Of a DNA stretch of 64,000 nucleotides, positions 27,555 to 36,817 are shown piece after piece. Under the pieces are notes generated by a model that saw nothing but the letters and a program-made list of their open reading frames with translations, did no database searches and had not been told where the DNA came from. The position numbers were made by a program, and so were the translations under genes. Origin of the DNA: Bradyrhizobium quebecense. GTDB taxonomy: Bacteria; Pseudomonadota; Alphaproteobacteria; Rhizobiales; Xanthobacteraceae. The stretch spans positions 6,944,001 to 7,008,000 of the forward strand of contig NZ_CP088022.1 of NCBI RefSeq assembly GCF_013373795.3, in the 5' to 3' direction. Position 1 is the first letter of the stretch. Every line of letters starts with the position of its first letter.

Positions 27555-29438
27555 ATGACTTCCAGGGCAGACACATTTGACGTCATCGTCATCGGCGGCG
27601 GCCATGCCGGCTGCGAGGCCGCGAGTGCGGCCGCCCGGATGGGTGCGAAGACAGCCTTGGTGACCCATCGTTTTACGACCATCGGCGCGATGTCCTGCAA
27701 TCCCGCGATCGGCGGCCTCGGTAAGGGCCATCTGGTCCGCGAAGTCGACGCACTCGACGGTCTGATGGGCCGGGTCGCCGACGCCGGCGGCATCCAGTTC
27801 CGCATGCTCAATCGCCGGAAGGGTCCGGCGGTCCGTGGGCCCCGGGCCCAAGCCGACCGCAAGCTCTATGCGGCCGCGATGCAGGCGGCGATCACAGAGA
27901 TTGCGAACCTGACCGTCATCGAAGGCGAGGCGGACGAGCTGATTGTCATTGATGGGCGCGTGACCGGCATTCGCCTGGGTGATGGCCGTCAGCTTTCAGC
28001 GGATGCCGTTGTTATCACGACCGGCACCTTCTTGCGCGGTCTGATTCATCTCGGCGAGAAGAATTGGCCGGCCGGCCGGGTCGGCGAGGCGCCGGCGATG
28101 GGTCTGTCTGCCTCGTTCGAACGGGCAGGTTTCGTGCTCGGCCGGCTCAAGACCGGGACGCCTCCGCGCCTCGACGGCACCACGATCGACTGGTCCGCGG
28201 TCGAAATGCAGCCCGGAGACGAGCCTCCGGAGCCGTTTTCGGTCATGACGGACCGGATTACGACCCCGCAGATCCAGTGCGGCATCACCCGCACCATGCC
28301 GGCGACCCATGAGGTGATCCGGGCCAATGTGCATCGCTCGCCGATGTATTCCGGCCAAATCAAGAGCTCCGGGCCCCGCTATTGCCCCTCGATCGAGGAC
28401 AAGATCGTCCGCTTTGGCGATCGCGACGGCCACCAGATCTTCCTGGAGCCGGAAGGGCTCGACGACAGCACGGTCTATCCCAACGGCATCTCGACCTCGC
28501 TGCCGGAAGAGGTCCAGCTCGCGATCCTCGCCAGCATTCCTGGCCTCGAACGAGTGAGGATGGTCCGACCGGGTTATGCGATCGAATACGACCACGTCGA
28601 TCCCCGCGAGCTCGATCCGACCTTGCAGACCAAGCGTCTGCGCGGACTTTTCCTGGCTGGCCAGATCAATGGCACCACGGGATACGAAGAGGCGGCGGGG
28701 CAGGGCATTGTTGCCGGGCTCAATGCTGCGCTGGCCGCCGGCGGGACCGATCCGATCGTGTTCGACCGCGCCGACGGCTATCTCGGGGTGATGATCGACG
28801 ACCTCGTGACCCGCGGGATCACCGAACCCTATCGGATGTTCACCTCGCGGGCCGAATACCGGCTGACGCTGCGTGCCGACAATGCCGACCAGCGGCTGAC
28901 CGACAAGGGCAACGCGCTCGGATGCGTCGGAACGGCGCGCGCGGAACGTCACCGGACCAAGATGGCGGCGCTGGGCGCGGCCAAGGCGTTGGCGAAGTCG
29001 CTTGCGATCACACCGAATGAGGCCGCCAAGCATGGGTTGGCGCTCAATCGCGACGGTCATCGTCGGTCCGCCTTCGAGCTGCTGGCCTACCCGGAGATCG
29101 AGTGGCCCGCAGTTCAGGCGATCTGGCCGGAGCTGTCGGCCATTGACCCTGCGATCGCGGTGCATCTCGAGATCGATGCCAAATACGATGTCTATCTGAA
29201 GCGCCAGACCGCCGACGTTGACGCCTTCCGGCGTGACGAGAGCCTCGTCCTGACCGATGTCGACTATGCCGACGTGCCGGGTCTCTCGAATGAGGCCCGC
29301 GCCAAGCTGCAGAAGGCGCAGCCGCGGACGGTCGGGCAGGCGGGCCGGATTGACGGCGTGACGCCGGCGGCGCTGGGTATCCTGGCGGCCTATCTGCGGC
29401 GCGAGGCACGACGGAAATCGGCCAAGGCGACCGCCTGA
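27555..29438 (+). CDS. mnmG: tRNA uridine-5-carboxymethylaminomethyl modification enzyme MnmG (GidA)
   Basis: MnmG is the FAD-dependent partner of MnmE in U34 modification. The 627-residue protein has the Rossmann motif [18 protein letters not shown] near residue 10, [20 protein letters not shown] with a conserved Cys, [44 protein letters not shown] and [10 protein letters not shown]. Length is full. It is followed by rsmG, with a near-consensus parS site at its stop codon. Confidence 0.97.
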   Translation: MTSRADTFDVIVIGGGHAGCEAASAAARMGAKTALVTHRFTTIGAMSCNPAIGGLGKGHLVREVDALDGLMGRVADAGGIQFRMLNRRKGPAVRGPRAQADRKLYAAAMQAAITEIANLTVIEGEADELIVIDGRVTGIRLGDGRQLSADAVVITTGTFLRGLIHLGEKNWPAGRVGEAPAMGLSASFERAGFVLGRLKTGTPPRLDGTTIDWSAVEMQPGDEPPEPFSVMTDRITTPQIQCGITRTMPATHEVIRANVHRSPMYSGQIKSSGPRYCPSIEDKIVRFGDRDGHQIFLEPEGLDDSTVYPNGISTSLPEEVQLAILASIPGLERVRMVRPGYAIEYDHVDPRELDPTLQTKRLRGLFLAGQINGTTGYEEAAGQGIVAGLNAALAAGGTDPIVFDRADGYLGVMIDDLVTRGITEPYRMFTSRAEYRLTLRADNADQRLTDKGNALGCVGTARAERHRTKMAALGAAKALAKSLAITPNEAAKHGLALNRDGHRRSAFELLAYPEIEWPAVQAIWPELSAIDPAIAVHLEIDAKYDVYLKRQTADVDAFRRDESLVLTDVDYADVPGLSNEARAKLQKAQPRTVGQAGRIDGVTPAALGILAAYLRREARRKSAKATA

Positions 29439-29454
29439 CGTTTCACGTGAAACA
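29439..29454. promoter_or_regulatory. parS site 4 (one end mismatch)
   Basis: CGTTTCACGTGAAACA overlaps the end of mnmG; the first base differs from the TGTTTCACGTGAAACA consensus and the inner 14 bases are perfect. Confidence 0.85.
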
Positions 29455-29568
29455 CGAAGGGTGAGCGCCTATCTTTTGTGAAGGCGAATCGACCCGAATC
29501 GACCCACGTGCCGCTTGTCGGCGTCGCACCCGGCTTTCACCACGTCAGACAAACGGCCTGCACCAAGA

Positions 29569-30234
29569 ATGGCTCCAGCCCCGCAATCCGCCGAACTCAG
29601 CGCCTCCGCCAAGGACAAGGCCGCAGCGCTCGCGCTCACGCCTGTTTCACGTGAAACAGAGGCGCGGCTCGATCGCTACGTCGCCCTCCTTCTGGAGTGG
29701 CAGGCCAAGACCAATCTCGTCGCGCCCTCCACGCTGCCGAATCTCTGGACGCGGCATGTCTCCGATTCGCTGCAGCTTCTGAACCTCGCACCCTCGGCAA
29801 AATCCTGGGTCGATCTCGGCAGCGGCGGCGGCTTTCCGGGCGTCGTGCTCGCCTGTGCGTTGGCCGAGACACCCGGCGCACGGATCCATCTGGTTGAACG
29901 AATCGCCAAGAAGGCCGCATTCTTGCGCGAGGCGATACGGGTCACGGCGTCACCGGGGACGGTGCATGTGGCTGATATCGGGGATACTGTGGATAGAATC
30001 GCAGGTCCCATCGATTGCGTCACCGCGCGGGCGCTGGCTCCGTTACATCAACTCATCGGCTTTGCAGAGCCGTGGGTCAAAAAGGGCGCGAAGGCGCTGT
30101 TTTTGAAGGGTCAAGATGTAGAGGCCGAATTGACCGAGGCCACTAAATATTGGAATATTGAGGCAAAGCTACACTCCAGCCGGACCGGCGGACAGGGCTG
30201 GATCGTCGAACTCGGGTCAATCGAGCGGCGCTAG
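29569..30234 (+). CDS. rsmG: 16S rRNA (guanine527-N7)-methyltransferase (GidB)
   Basis: RsmG methylates G527 of 16S rRNA with S-adenosylmethionine. The 221-residue protein (from ATG 29569; a TTG at 29515 is possible) has TNLVAPSTLPNLWTRHVSDS, SWVDLGSGGGFPGVVLA (SAM motif I), IHLVERIAKKAAFLREA and VTARALAPLHQLIGFAEPWV. A parS site lies inside the coding sequence near the start and encodes PVSRETE. The end overlaps the region just before parA. Confidence 0.95.
   Translation: MAPAPQSAELSASAKDKAAALALTPVSRETEARLDRYVALLLEWQAKTNLVAPSTLPNLWTRHVSDSLQLLNLAPSAKSWVDLGSGGGFPGVVLACALAETPGARIHLVERIAKKAAFLREAIRVTASPGTVHVADIGDTVDRIAGPIDCVTARALAPLHQLIGFAEPWVKKGAKALFLKGQDVEAELTEATKYWNIEAKLHSSRTGGQGWIVELGSIERR
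29643..29658. promoter_or_regulatory. parS site 5 inside rsmG
   Basis: Exact TGTTTCACGTGAAACA within codons ~25-31 of rsmG; ParB binding is compatible with the encoded VSRET peptide. Confidence 0.93.
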
Positions 30235-30265
30235 GGGACTCCGCAAGAGCAAATGGTATTTTGGT

Positions 30266-31117
30266 ATGACTGTGATGGACGAGGTTTATCAAGAGGATAA
30301 GGCGTCCCATCCGCCTGGCCATCCGCGCATCCTGTCGCTCGCCAACCAGAAGGGCGGCGTCGGCAAGACCACCACAGCGATCAATCTTGGTACCGCACTC
30401 GCTGCGATTGGCGAGCGAGTCCTGATTGTCGATCTCGATCCGCAGGGCAACGCCTCGACCGGGCTCGGCATCGATCGCCGCAGCCGCAACTGCTCGACCT
30501 ACGACGTGCTGATCGGCGAGGCGCCGCTGCGCGATGCCGTGGTCGCGACCGCCGTGCCGCGACTGCATATCGCGGCCTCCACCATGGATCTGTCCGGCCT
30601 CGAGCTCGAGCTCGGCACCACGCCGGGCCGTGCGTTCCGGCTGCGCGATGCGATTGCCGGGCTGAACAACAACGTCTCGCCGGAAGCCGACTACACCTAT
30701 GTGCTGATCGACTGCCCGCCCTCGCTCAATTTGCTCACCGTCAATGCGATGGCAGCGTCGGACGCGATCCTGGTGCCGCTGCAATGCGAGTTCTTCGCGC
30801 TCGAAGGTCTGTCGCAATTGCTGCAGACCGTGGAGCAGGTGCGCTCGACGCTCAATCCGACCCTGTCGATCCACGGCATCGTGCTGACGATGTTCGACTC
30901 GCGCAACAACCTCTCCAACCAGGTGGTTGCCGACGTGCGCCAGTTCATGGGCAACAAGGTGTACGACACCATGATCCCGCGCAACGTGCGCATCTCGGAA
31001 GCGCCGTCCTACGGCAAGCCGGTCTTGGTCTACGACCTCAAATGCGCCGGCAGCGATGCGTATCTCAAGCTCGCCACCGAAGTGATCCAGCGCGAGCGCG
31101 AGCTGCGCGCGCACTGA
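30266..31117 (+). CDS. parA: chromosome partitioning ATPase ParA
   Basis: ParA is the deviant-Walker ATPase that moves ParB-parS complexes along the nucleoid. From ATG 30266 it has 283 residues; ATG 30275 (MDEVYQEDKA) is an equally possible start. The deviant Walker A is SLANQKGGVGKTTTAINLG (~residue 28), with VDLDPQGNASTGLG and IDCPPSLNLLTVNAMAASD following. Its coding frame is also open back to 30158 inside rsmG, but that part is not expected. It lies 31 bases after rsmG. Confidence 0.95.
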   Translation: MTVMDEVYQEDKASHPPGHPRILSLANQKGGVGKTTTAINLGTALAAIGERVLIVDLDPQGNASTGLGIDRRSRNCSTYDVLIGEAPLRDAVVATAVPRLHIAASTMDLSGLELELGTTPGRAFRLRDAIAGLNNNVSPEADYTYVLIDCPPSLNLLTVNAMAASDAILVPLQCEFFALEGLSQLLQTVEQVRSTLNPTLSIHGIVLTMFDSRNNLSNQVVADVRQFMGNKVYDTMIPRNVRISEAPSYGKPVLVYDLKCAGSDAYLKLATEVIQRERELRAH

Positions 31118-31126
31118 CGATGCCGA

Positions 31127-31200
31127 TGATGGGCGCAGTGAAGCGAACCCCATCCTGGCACGCAACGAGAGCGATGGGTTTCGCGGCGCGCCGCCCATCC
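31127..31200. repeat. palindromic repeat, family C, between parA and parB
   Basis: GATGATGGGCGCAGTGAAGC with ACCCCATC on the left is inverted relative to GATGGGTTTCGC and CCGCCCATCC on the right. It resembles the copy at 44516-44602 and splits the parAB operon. Confidence 0.7.
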
Positions 31201-31258
31201 GACGATTCTGAAATTCAAGTCTGGAGTACTGCGTGTGAATCCAAGGGAGCTCGCAACA

Positions 31259-32146
31259 ATGGCCGATGAAGCGCGTTCGCGACTGGGGCGCGGGCTGGCA
31301 AGCCTGATCGGAGATGTCGGCGGCGAGGCGGCCGCGCATGTCGAGCGGCCGCGCACGCAGCGCAAGGTGCCGATCGAATTCCTCAAGGCCAATCCGCGCA
31401 ATCCGCGGCGCAGCTTCGCCGACACCGAGCTCGGCGAGCTCGCCGATTCGATCAAGGCGCGCGGCGTGATCCAGCCGATCGTGGTGCGCGCGATCAAGGG
31501 CGTGCAGGACCGCTACGAGATCATCGCCGGCGAACGCCGCTGGCGCGCCTCCCAACTCGCCGGCCTGCATGAAGTGCCGATCGTGCCGGTCGAGGTCAGC
31601 GATGCAGACGCGCTCGAGATCATGATCATCGAGAACGTCCAGCGCGAAGACCTCAACGCGATGGAAGAGGCGCTGGGCTATCACGCGCTCGCCGACGAGT
31701 TCAAACGCAGCCAGGAAGACATCGCCAAGATCGTCGGCAAAAGCCGCAGCCATGTCGCCAACATGATGCGGCTGACCAAGCTCCCCGCCGAGGTGCAGGC
31801 GCTGATCTCGAAGGGCGATCTCTCCGCCGGCCACGCCCGCGCGCTGATCGGCGTGCCGGATCCGCTCGCTGCCGCGAAGCGCATCGTCGCCGAGGGCCTC
31901 AACGTCCGCCAGGCCGAGGCGCTGGCGCATGAGGAGGGCGTGCCGGAGCGCAAGCCGCAGAAGCCGCGGAGCAGCGCCGCGAAGGTCGACAAGGACGCCG
32001 ACACGCTGGCGCTGGAGAAGCGCGTCAGCGATGCGCTCGGCCTTGCCGTCACCGTCAGCCATCGCGATCCCGGCGGCACCGTCCAGATCAGCTACCGTAA
32101 CCTCGAGCAGCTCGACGAGGTGGTGCGGCGGCTGGAGGGCGGCTAG
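31259..32146 (+). CDS. parB: chromosome partitioning protein ParB
   Basis: ParB binds parS and spreads to form the segregation complex. The 295-residue protein starts MADEARSRLGRGLASLIGDV, the ParA-interacting N-terminus. The CTPase/ParB motifs are NPRNPRRSF, GVIQPIVVRA and IIAGERRWRASQLAGL (~residue 88), then IENVQREDLN. The helix-turn-helix is KIVGKSRSHVANMMRLTKLP (~155). The C-terminal dimer domain ends in QISYRNLEQLDEVVRRL. AAGGGAG precedes ATG 31259; a GTG at 31235 is less likely. Confidence 0.96.
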   Translation: MADEARSRLGRGLASLIGDVGGEAAAHVERPRTQRKVPIEFLKANPRNPRRSFADTELGELADSIKARGVIQPIVVRAIKGVQDRYEIIAGERRWRASQLAGLHEVPIVPVEVSDADALEIMIIENVQREDLNAMEEALGYHALADEFKRSQEDIAKIVGKSRSHVANMMRLTKLPAEVQALISKGDLSAGHARALIGVPDPLAAAKRIVAEGLNVRQAEALAHEEGVPERKPQKPRSSAAKVDKDADTLALEKRVSDALGLAVTVSHRDPGGTVQISYRNLEQLDEVVRRLEGG

Positions 32147-32164
32147 CCCGCCGACATCCGTCTC

Positions 32165-32251
32165 CGTCATTGCGAGGAGCGACAGCGACGAAGCAATCCA
32201 TCTTTCCGAGCATGCGGGAAGATGGATTGCTTCGCTTCGCTTGCAATGACG
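32165..32251. repeat. palindromic repeat, family C (parB-holA)
   Basis: CGTCATTGCGAGG with AAGCAATCCATCTT on the left and AAGATGGATTGCTT with GCAATGACG on the right form a long hairpin in the gap between converging parB and holA. Confidence 0.8.
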
Positions 32252-32269
32252 TCACTCCAATATCGTGTC

Positions 32270-33301
32270 TCATCCCCGCCGCTTCGCATTCGCCGCGATC
32301 GACAGCAGCGCGCGCTGTGCAATGACGGCGGCGAGCGCGGCCTGCTTGCGCATGTCGAGCGCCGCAGTCGCGAGCTGGTCGATCACGTTCACCAGCCGCG
32401 GCGGCGTGAAATTGCGCAGCGCGATCTCGACCGCCGGTTTGCGTGAGAAATGCAGCCGCGGGAAGCCGCCCTCGAGTACGGTTGACGCCGGCGTGCCGTC
32501 CGCGATCGCGAGTGCCGATTTGTGCAGCCACGCCGCCTGGCGCTGCGCGGCCGAGATGATCACGCCGGGATAGGTGCCGGCGACCATCGCCTTGGTGAAC
32601 TCGCTCTCGACCAGCGCGGCGTTGCCGGCGAACGCGCCGTCGACGATCGGATCGAGCTTCAGCTCGGAGGCGTCGGAGACCACGGTCATCACGTCGTCGA
32701 GCGTGATCTCATCCTTGCCATGCGCGAACAGCGTGAGCTTGCGCAGCTCGTTGCGCGAGGCCATGCGGTCGCCGCCGAGCAGCGACATCAGCACCGCGCG
32801 CGCATCTTGCGCGAGCCGCAGGTCGGAGACGCGCAGCTCGTCCTCGATCAGCTTCGCCAGATCGCGTTCGGTGTCGGGATAGCAGCCGATGGCGACCGCA
32901 GTCTTGGCGCGCTCGCAGATCTTGCGCAGCGGCGATTCCGGCCTGAGCTCGCCGGCCTCGATCACGATGCGGCAATCCCTGAGCGCGGTGGTCTCGGTCA
33001 GCGTCTCGACGCCGCTTGCGAAATTGCGCGAGCCGGCGCGGACGCGGATGGCGCGGCGGCCGCCGAACAGCGGCACCGTCATGGCCTCGTCGACCAGCCG
33101 CGATGGTTCGGCGGCGAGCTCGTCGCCATCGAGCCGCACCAGCGAGAATGGATCGTTGGGATCGTCGACGGCGGAGGCCATCAGCGCGTCGGCGCGCTCG
33201 CGCACCAGGCCGAGGTCCGGACCGTAAAGCAGGATGATCGGGCGACCGGCGTCAGGCCGGGCGAGGAAGCTGTCGATCTCTTTTCCGCGAAGCGCGACCA
33301 A
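32270..33301 (-). CDS. holA: DNA polymerase III delta subunit
   Basis: HolA is the clamp-loader wrench subunit that opens the beta clamp. The 343-residue protein starts MVALRGKEIDSFLARPDAGR and has LLYGPDLGLVRERADALMA, SLVRLDGDELAAEPSRLVDE and SLFGGRRAI-like segment PLFGGRRAIRVRAGS, then GGDRMASRNELRKLTLFAHG. These match alphaproteobacterial HolA. It lies downstream of lptE on the minus strand with only eight bases between, so leuS - lptE - holA form an operon, as usual. Confidence 0.92.
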   Translation of the reverse strand: MVALRGKEIDSFLARPDAGRPIILLYGPDLGLVRERADALMASAVDDPNDPFSLVRLDGDELAAEPSRLVDEAMTVPLFGGRRAIRVRAGSRNFASGVETLTETTALRDCRIVIEAGELRPESPLRKICERAKTAVAIGCYPDTERDLAKLIEDELRVSDLRLAQDARAVLMSLLGGDRMASRNELRKLTLFAHGKDEITLDDVMTVVSDASELKLDPIVDGAFAGNAALVESEFTKAMVAGTYPGVIISAAQRQAAWLHKSALAIADGTPASTVLEGGFPRLHFSRKPAVEIALRNFTPPRLVNVIDQLATAALDMRKQAALAAVIAQRALLSIAANAKRRG

Positions 33302-33309
33302 TGCGGCGA

Positions 33310-33867
33310 TCAGGTCCCGGCTGAGAAGAAGGAGGCGAGGCGGGTCTGGATGTTGTCGGCGATCTCCTGCGCGGCGCGGTCCTCGGCGTCGCGGAGGGCG
33401 CGGTTGCGGGCGAAGCGCTGGTAGGAGCCGGGCATGTCATAGGACACGCGCGAGAACGTGGTGCCGGTCATGACCGACTTGTTCGACGCGATCTCGATCA
33501 GGTTAAACTGGGCATCGATACCGTAGTTCTCGCTGGTCGGCAGCGCAGTGGTCGGGTCGATCATCAGCGAGGAGCGGCTGGTATAGAAGCGCAGCACCAG
33601 CCGGTGCGTCGGCGGCGCGCCGGTGGCGGTGCCGTAGAGCTTGAAGGCCAGGGCGTTGCGGACTTCGACGCCGACCCGGGCCTCGCGGGACGCGTTCGCC
33701 TTGTCGACCGGCGGAACCTCGACGCCCATCAGCTTTTCGCGCAAGGCGGACGACTGACCGTCGAGGGTGCGCTCGGCATACATCGGCTGGAAGCAACCAG
33801 CCGTCAGCGCGGCCAAGGCTGCCACGGCCACGAGCCGGGCGGCGATCCTGATCCTAGCCGACAACAT
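33310..33867 (-). CDS. lptE: LPS-assembly lipoprotein LptE
   Basis: LptE is the outer-membrane lipoprotein plug of the LptD translocon that inserts lipopolysaccharide. The 185-residue precursor has an N-terminal signal ([20 protein letters not shown]) with the lipobox LTAGC at ~24. The rest ([40 protein letters not shown]) matches the family. The ATG overlaps the end of leuS by 14 bases, and holA follows directly, the conserved leuS-lptE-holA order. Confidence 0.9.
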   Translation of the reverse strand: MLSARIRIAARLVAVAALAALTAGCFQPMYAERTLDGQSSALREKLMGVEVPPVDKANASREARVGVEVRNALAFKLYGTATGAPPTHRLVLRFYTSRSSLMIDPTTALPTSENYGIDAQFNLIEIASNKSVMTGTTFSRVSYDMPGSYQRFARNRALRDAEDRAAQEIADNIQTRLASFFSAGT

Positions 33868-36478
33868 TGACGATCCTCATGGGCACCACGATCACCTTGC
33901 GGACGGGTTTGCCGCCCAGTGCGGCTTTTACCGCATCGAGCGCCAAAACGGCAGCCTCTATATCCGCATTTTGCGCCGCCCGTGGCACGGTAACATCACC
34001 TCGTTTTTTACCGTTGACCTGGACGACCAGGGTCACGCTGTCTTCGACCAGCAAATCGCGTTCGATTTGCGGCCAATCGGCCTCGGAAACCAGCCCGGAC
34101 TGGCCCAGAACCACCCAGCACTCTTCGGCCAGATGCGGCATCATCGGCGAGAACAGCTGGACCAGAATGGTCGCGGCTTCCTTGACCGCCCAGGCGACGT
34201 CCGGCCCCGGCTTGTCGCCTTTGGCCAGGACCTCGGACAGCGCATTGGCGAATTCGCGGATATGGGCGAGGCAGACGTTGAAATGCAGCCGCTCGATCCC
34301 GGACGACACCTTGTCGAGCGCGCCATGGGCCGCCTTGCGCAACGCCAACGCCTCGGACCCAAACGTGCCCGGCCGGACCGCCGGCGCCGCCTTCGCGATC
34401 TCCGCCGATTCGTTCACCAGCCGCCACAGCCGCTGCACGAAACGCGAGGCGCCCTGTACGCGTTCGTCGCTCCAGATCACGTCGCGATCCGGCGGCGAGT
34501 CCGACAGCATGAACCAGCGCGCGACGTCGGCGCCGTAGCTTGCGATGATGTCGTCGGGGTCGACGGTGTTCTTCTTCGACTTCGACATCTTCTCGATCGG
34601 GCCGATTGCGATGTCCTCGCCGGTCGCCATCAGCACCGCGCGGCGGCCGTTGCCGCCGACCTCGATCTTGACCTCGGCCGGGGTGACCCAGCTGCCATCG
34701 GCCTTCTGATAGGTCTCGTGCACCACCATGCCCTGGGTGAACATGCCGGCGAACGGCTCACTCATGTCGATGTGGCCGGTGGCCTTCATCGCACGGGTGA
34801 AGAAGCGGCTGTAGAGCAGATGCAGGATCGCATGCTCGACGCCGCCGATATACTGGTCGACCGGCATCATCCGGTTGGCGACCGCGGGCGTGGTCGGCGC
34901 TGTCTCGTTCCACGGGTCGGTGAAGCGCGCGAAGTACCACGACGAGTCCACGAAGGTGTCCATCGTGTCGGTCTCGCGCACCGCCTTGCCGCCGCACTTC
35001 GGGCAAGTGACGTGCTTCCAGGTCGGATGATGGTCGAGCGCGTTGCCCGGCCTGTCGAAGCTGACATCCTCCGGCAGCGTCACCGGCAACTGGTCGTCTG
35101 GCACCGGCACCACGTCGCAGGTCGGGCAATGGATCACCGGGATCGGGCAGCCCCAGTAGCGCTGGCGCGAAATGCCCCAGTCGCGCAGGCGGAAATTCAC
35201 CTGCCGCTCGCCGACCGGCGCGTTGCCGCGCAGCTCGCTCTCAAGGCGTTTCGCAACCTCTTCCTTGGCCTCGTCGATCGTCATGCCGTCGAGGAAACGC
35301 GAATTGATCATGCGGCCGTCACCGTCATAGGCGGTATCGGTGATGAAAAACGTCTTCGGGTCCTGGCCCTCGGGGCAGACCACCGGCACGTTGCCGAGGC
35401 CGTATTTGTTGACGAAGTCGAGGTCGCGCTGGTCGTGCGCCGGGCAGCCGAAGATGGCGCCGGTGCCGTATTCCATCAGCACGAAGTTCGCGACATAGAC
35501 CGGCAGCTTCCAGCTCGGATCGAACGGATGCACCGCCTTGATGCCGGTGTCGAAACCCTGCTTCTCGGCGGTATCGATGATCGACTGCGCGGTGCCGATC
35601 TTCTTGATGTCGGCGATGAACTCGGCGAGCTTCGGGTTCTTCGCGGCGGCCGCCTGCGCCAGCGGATGATCCGCCGAGATCGCCATGAATTTGGCGCCGA
35701 ACAGCGTGTCCGGCCGCGTGGTGAAGATCTTCAGCTCGTTCTCGCCGGCCGGCGTCGTCGCCGGATCCAGCGCGAAGCGGATCAACAGGCCCTCGGAGCG
35801 GCCGATCCAGTTGCGCTGCATCAACCGCACCTTGTCGGGCCAGCGGTCGAGACCGTCGAGCGCCTCCAGCAGCTCCTGCGCGTACTTCGTGATCTTGAAG
35901 ACCCACTGGCTCATTTCGCGCTGCTCGACGACGGCGCCGGAACGCCAGCCACGGCCGTCGATCACCTGCTCGTTGGCGAGCACGGTCATGTCGACCGGAT
36001 CCCAGTTGAGCTTGCGCTTCTCGCGCTCGGCGAGGCCGGCGCGCAAAAAGTCCAAAAACATCTTCTGCTGGTGCTTGTAGTAGCTGGGGTCGCAGGTCGC
36101 GAACTCGCGGGACCAGTCGAGCGACAGCCCGATCGACTTGAGCTGCTTCTTCATCGCGGCGATGTTGTCGTAGGTCCAGGCCTTCGGCGCCACCTTGCGC
36201 TCGATCGCGGCGTTCTCCGCCGGCAGGCCGAACGCGTCCCAGCCCATCGGATGCAGCACGTTGAAGCCCTTGGCGCGCATGAACCGCGCCAGCACGTCGC
36301 CGAGCGTATAGTTGCGGACATGCCCGATATGGATGCGCCCGGACGGATAGGGGAACATCTCGAGCACGTAGTATTTCGGCCGCGGATCGTCGTTTTTGGA
36401 GGCGAAGATCGCCTTGTCGTCCCAGGCGGCTTGCCAGCGGGGCTCGGATTCACGGGCGTTGTAGCGTTCGGAGGTCAT
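33854..36478 (-). CDS. leuS: leucyl-tRNA synthetase
   Basis: LeuS charges tRNA-Leu. From [19 protein letters not shown] (ATG 36478) it has 874 residues, the bacterial length. The class I signature is [20 protein letters not shown] (HIGH-type, ~residue 45) and the KMSKS loop is [15 protein letters not shown] (~645). The CP1 editing domain lies at ~225-420 with [17 protein letters not shown], and the zinc-like CPTCDVVP and [10 protein letters not shown] elements follow. A start 30 codons upstream is not supported. Confidence 0.96.
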   Translation of the reverse strand: MTSERYNARESEPRWQAAWDDKAIFASKNDDPRPKYYVLEMFPYPSGRIHIGHVRNYTLGDVLARFMRAKGFNVLHPMGWDAFGLPAENAAIERKVAPKAWTYDNIAAMKKQLKSIGLSLDWSREFATCDPSYYKHQQKMFLDFLRAGLAEREKRKLNWDPVDMTVLANEQVIDGRGWRSGAVVEQREMSQWVFKITKYAQELLEALDGLDRWPDKVRLMQRNWIGRSEGLLIRFALDPATTPAGENELKIFTTRPDTLFGAKFMAISADHPLAQAAAAKNPKLAEFIADIKKIGTAQSIIDTAEKQGFDTGIKAVHPFDPSWKLPVYVANFVLMEYGTGAIFGCPAHDQRDLDFVNKYGLGNVPVVCPEGQDPKTFFITDTAYDGDGRMINSRFLDGMTIDEAKEEVAKRLESELRGNAPVGERQVNFRLRDWGISRQRYWGCPIPVIHCPTCDVVPVPDDQLPVTLPEDVSFDRPGNALDHHPTWKHVTCPKCGGKAVRETDTMDTFVDSSWYFARFTDPWNETAPTTPAVANRMMPVDQYIGGVEHAILHLLYSRFFTRAMKATGHIDMSEPFAGMFTQGMVVHETYQKADGSWVTPAEVKIEVGGNGRRAVLMATGEDIAIGPIEKMSKSKKNTVDPDDIIASYGADVARWFMLSDSPPDRDVIWSDERVQGASRFVQRLWRLVNESAEIAKAAPAVRPGTFGSEALALRKAAHGALDKVSSGIERLHFNVCLAHIREFANALSEVLAKGDKPGPDVAWAVKEAATILVQLFSPMMPHLAEECWVVLGQSGLVSEADWPQIERDLLVEDSVTLVVQVNGKKRGDVTVPRAAQNADIEAAVLALDAVKAALGGKPVRKVIVVPMRIVNVVG

Positions 36479-36817
36479 GAAATCGCAGGGATTCTGGGTG
36501 GCTTTGGGTGATTTTCGGGTCCCATCCGGGGACGGCGGACTAGGCCATAAAATCGCCCATGGGGTCAACGGCTTGGGGGCTCCAAACTCCCGATCCCGTC
36601 GCGCAGCCGCCCTGCGCCGTCGCAGGGGGCGTCGCCCTCAGCCTCCCCGTCGTCCTGGCGAAGGCCAGGACCCATAACCACAGGGTTCTGTTGGGATAAC
36701 GGACCGCGGCCACAGCTCCGCGCAACCAGCGGGCGAAATGGGTTCTGGCCTTCGCCAGGACGACACCGAAGGTGCGGCGTCACCGGTGGTCATGGTTCCG
36801 CGTCCTCGCGACGCCGC
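36479..36817. other. 339-bp intergenic region with a repeat
   Basis: The gap between the GGDEF gene and leuS holds a family C palindrome (36649-36764). The rest should carry the leuS promoter. No gene is convincing. Confidence 0.5.
36649..36764. repeat. palindromic repeat, family C (leuS upstream)
   Basis: GTCGTCCTGGCGAAGGCCAG with GACCCAT on the left and ATGGGTTCTGGCC with TTCGCCAGGACGAC on the right form inverted arms. It is near-identical in design to 39326-39442. Confidence 0.8.

Noticed and set aside
33767..36511. A 914-codon open frame on the plus strand opposite leuS
   Set aside because: It is a GC-rich antisense frame of a clearly conserved leucyl-tRNA synthetase; its translation is rich in Arg, Asp, His and Val with no domain pattern.
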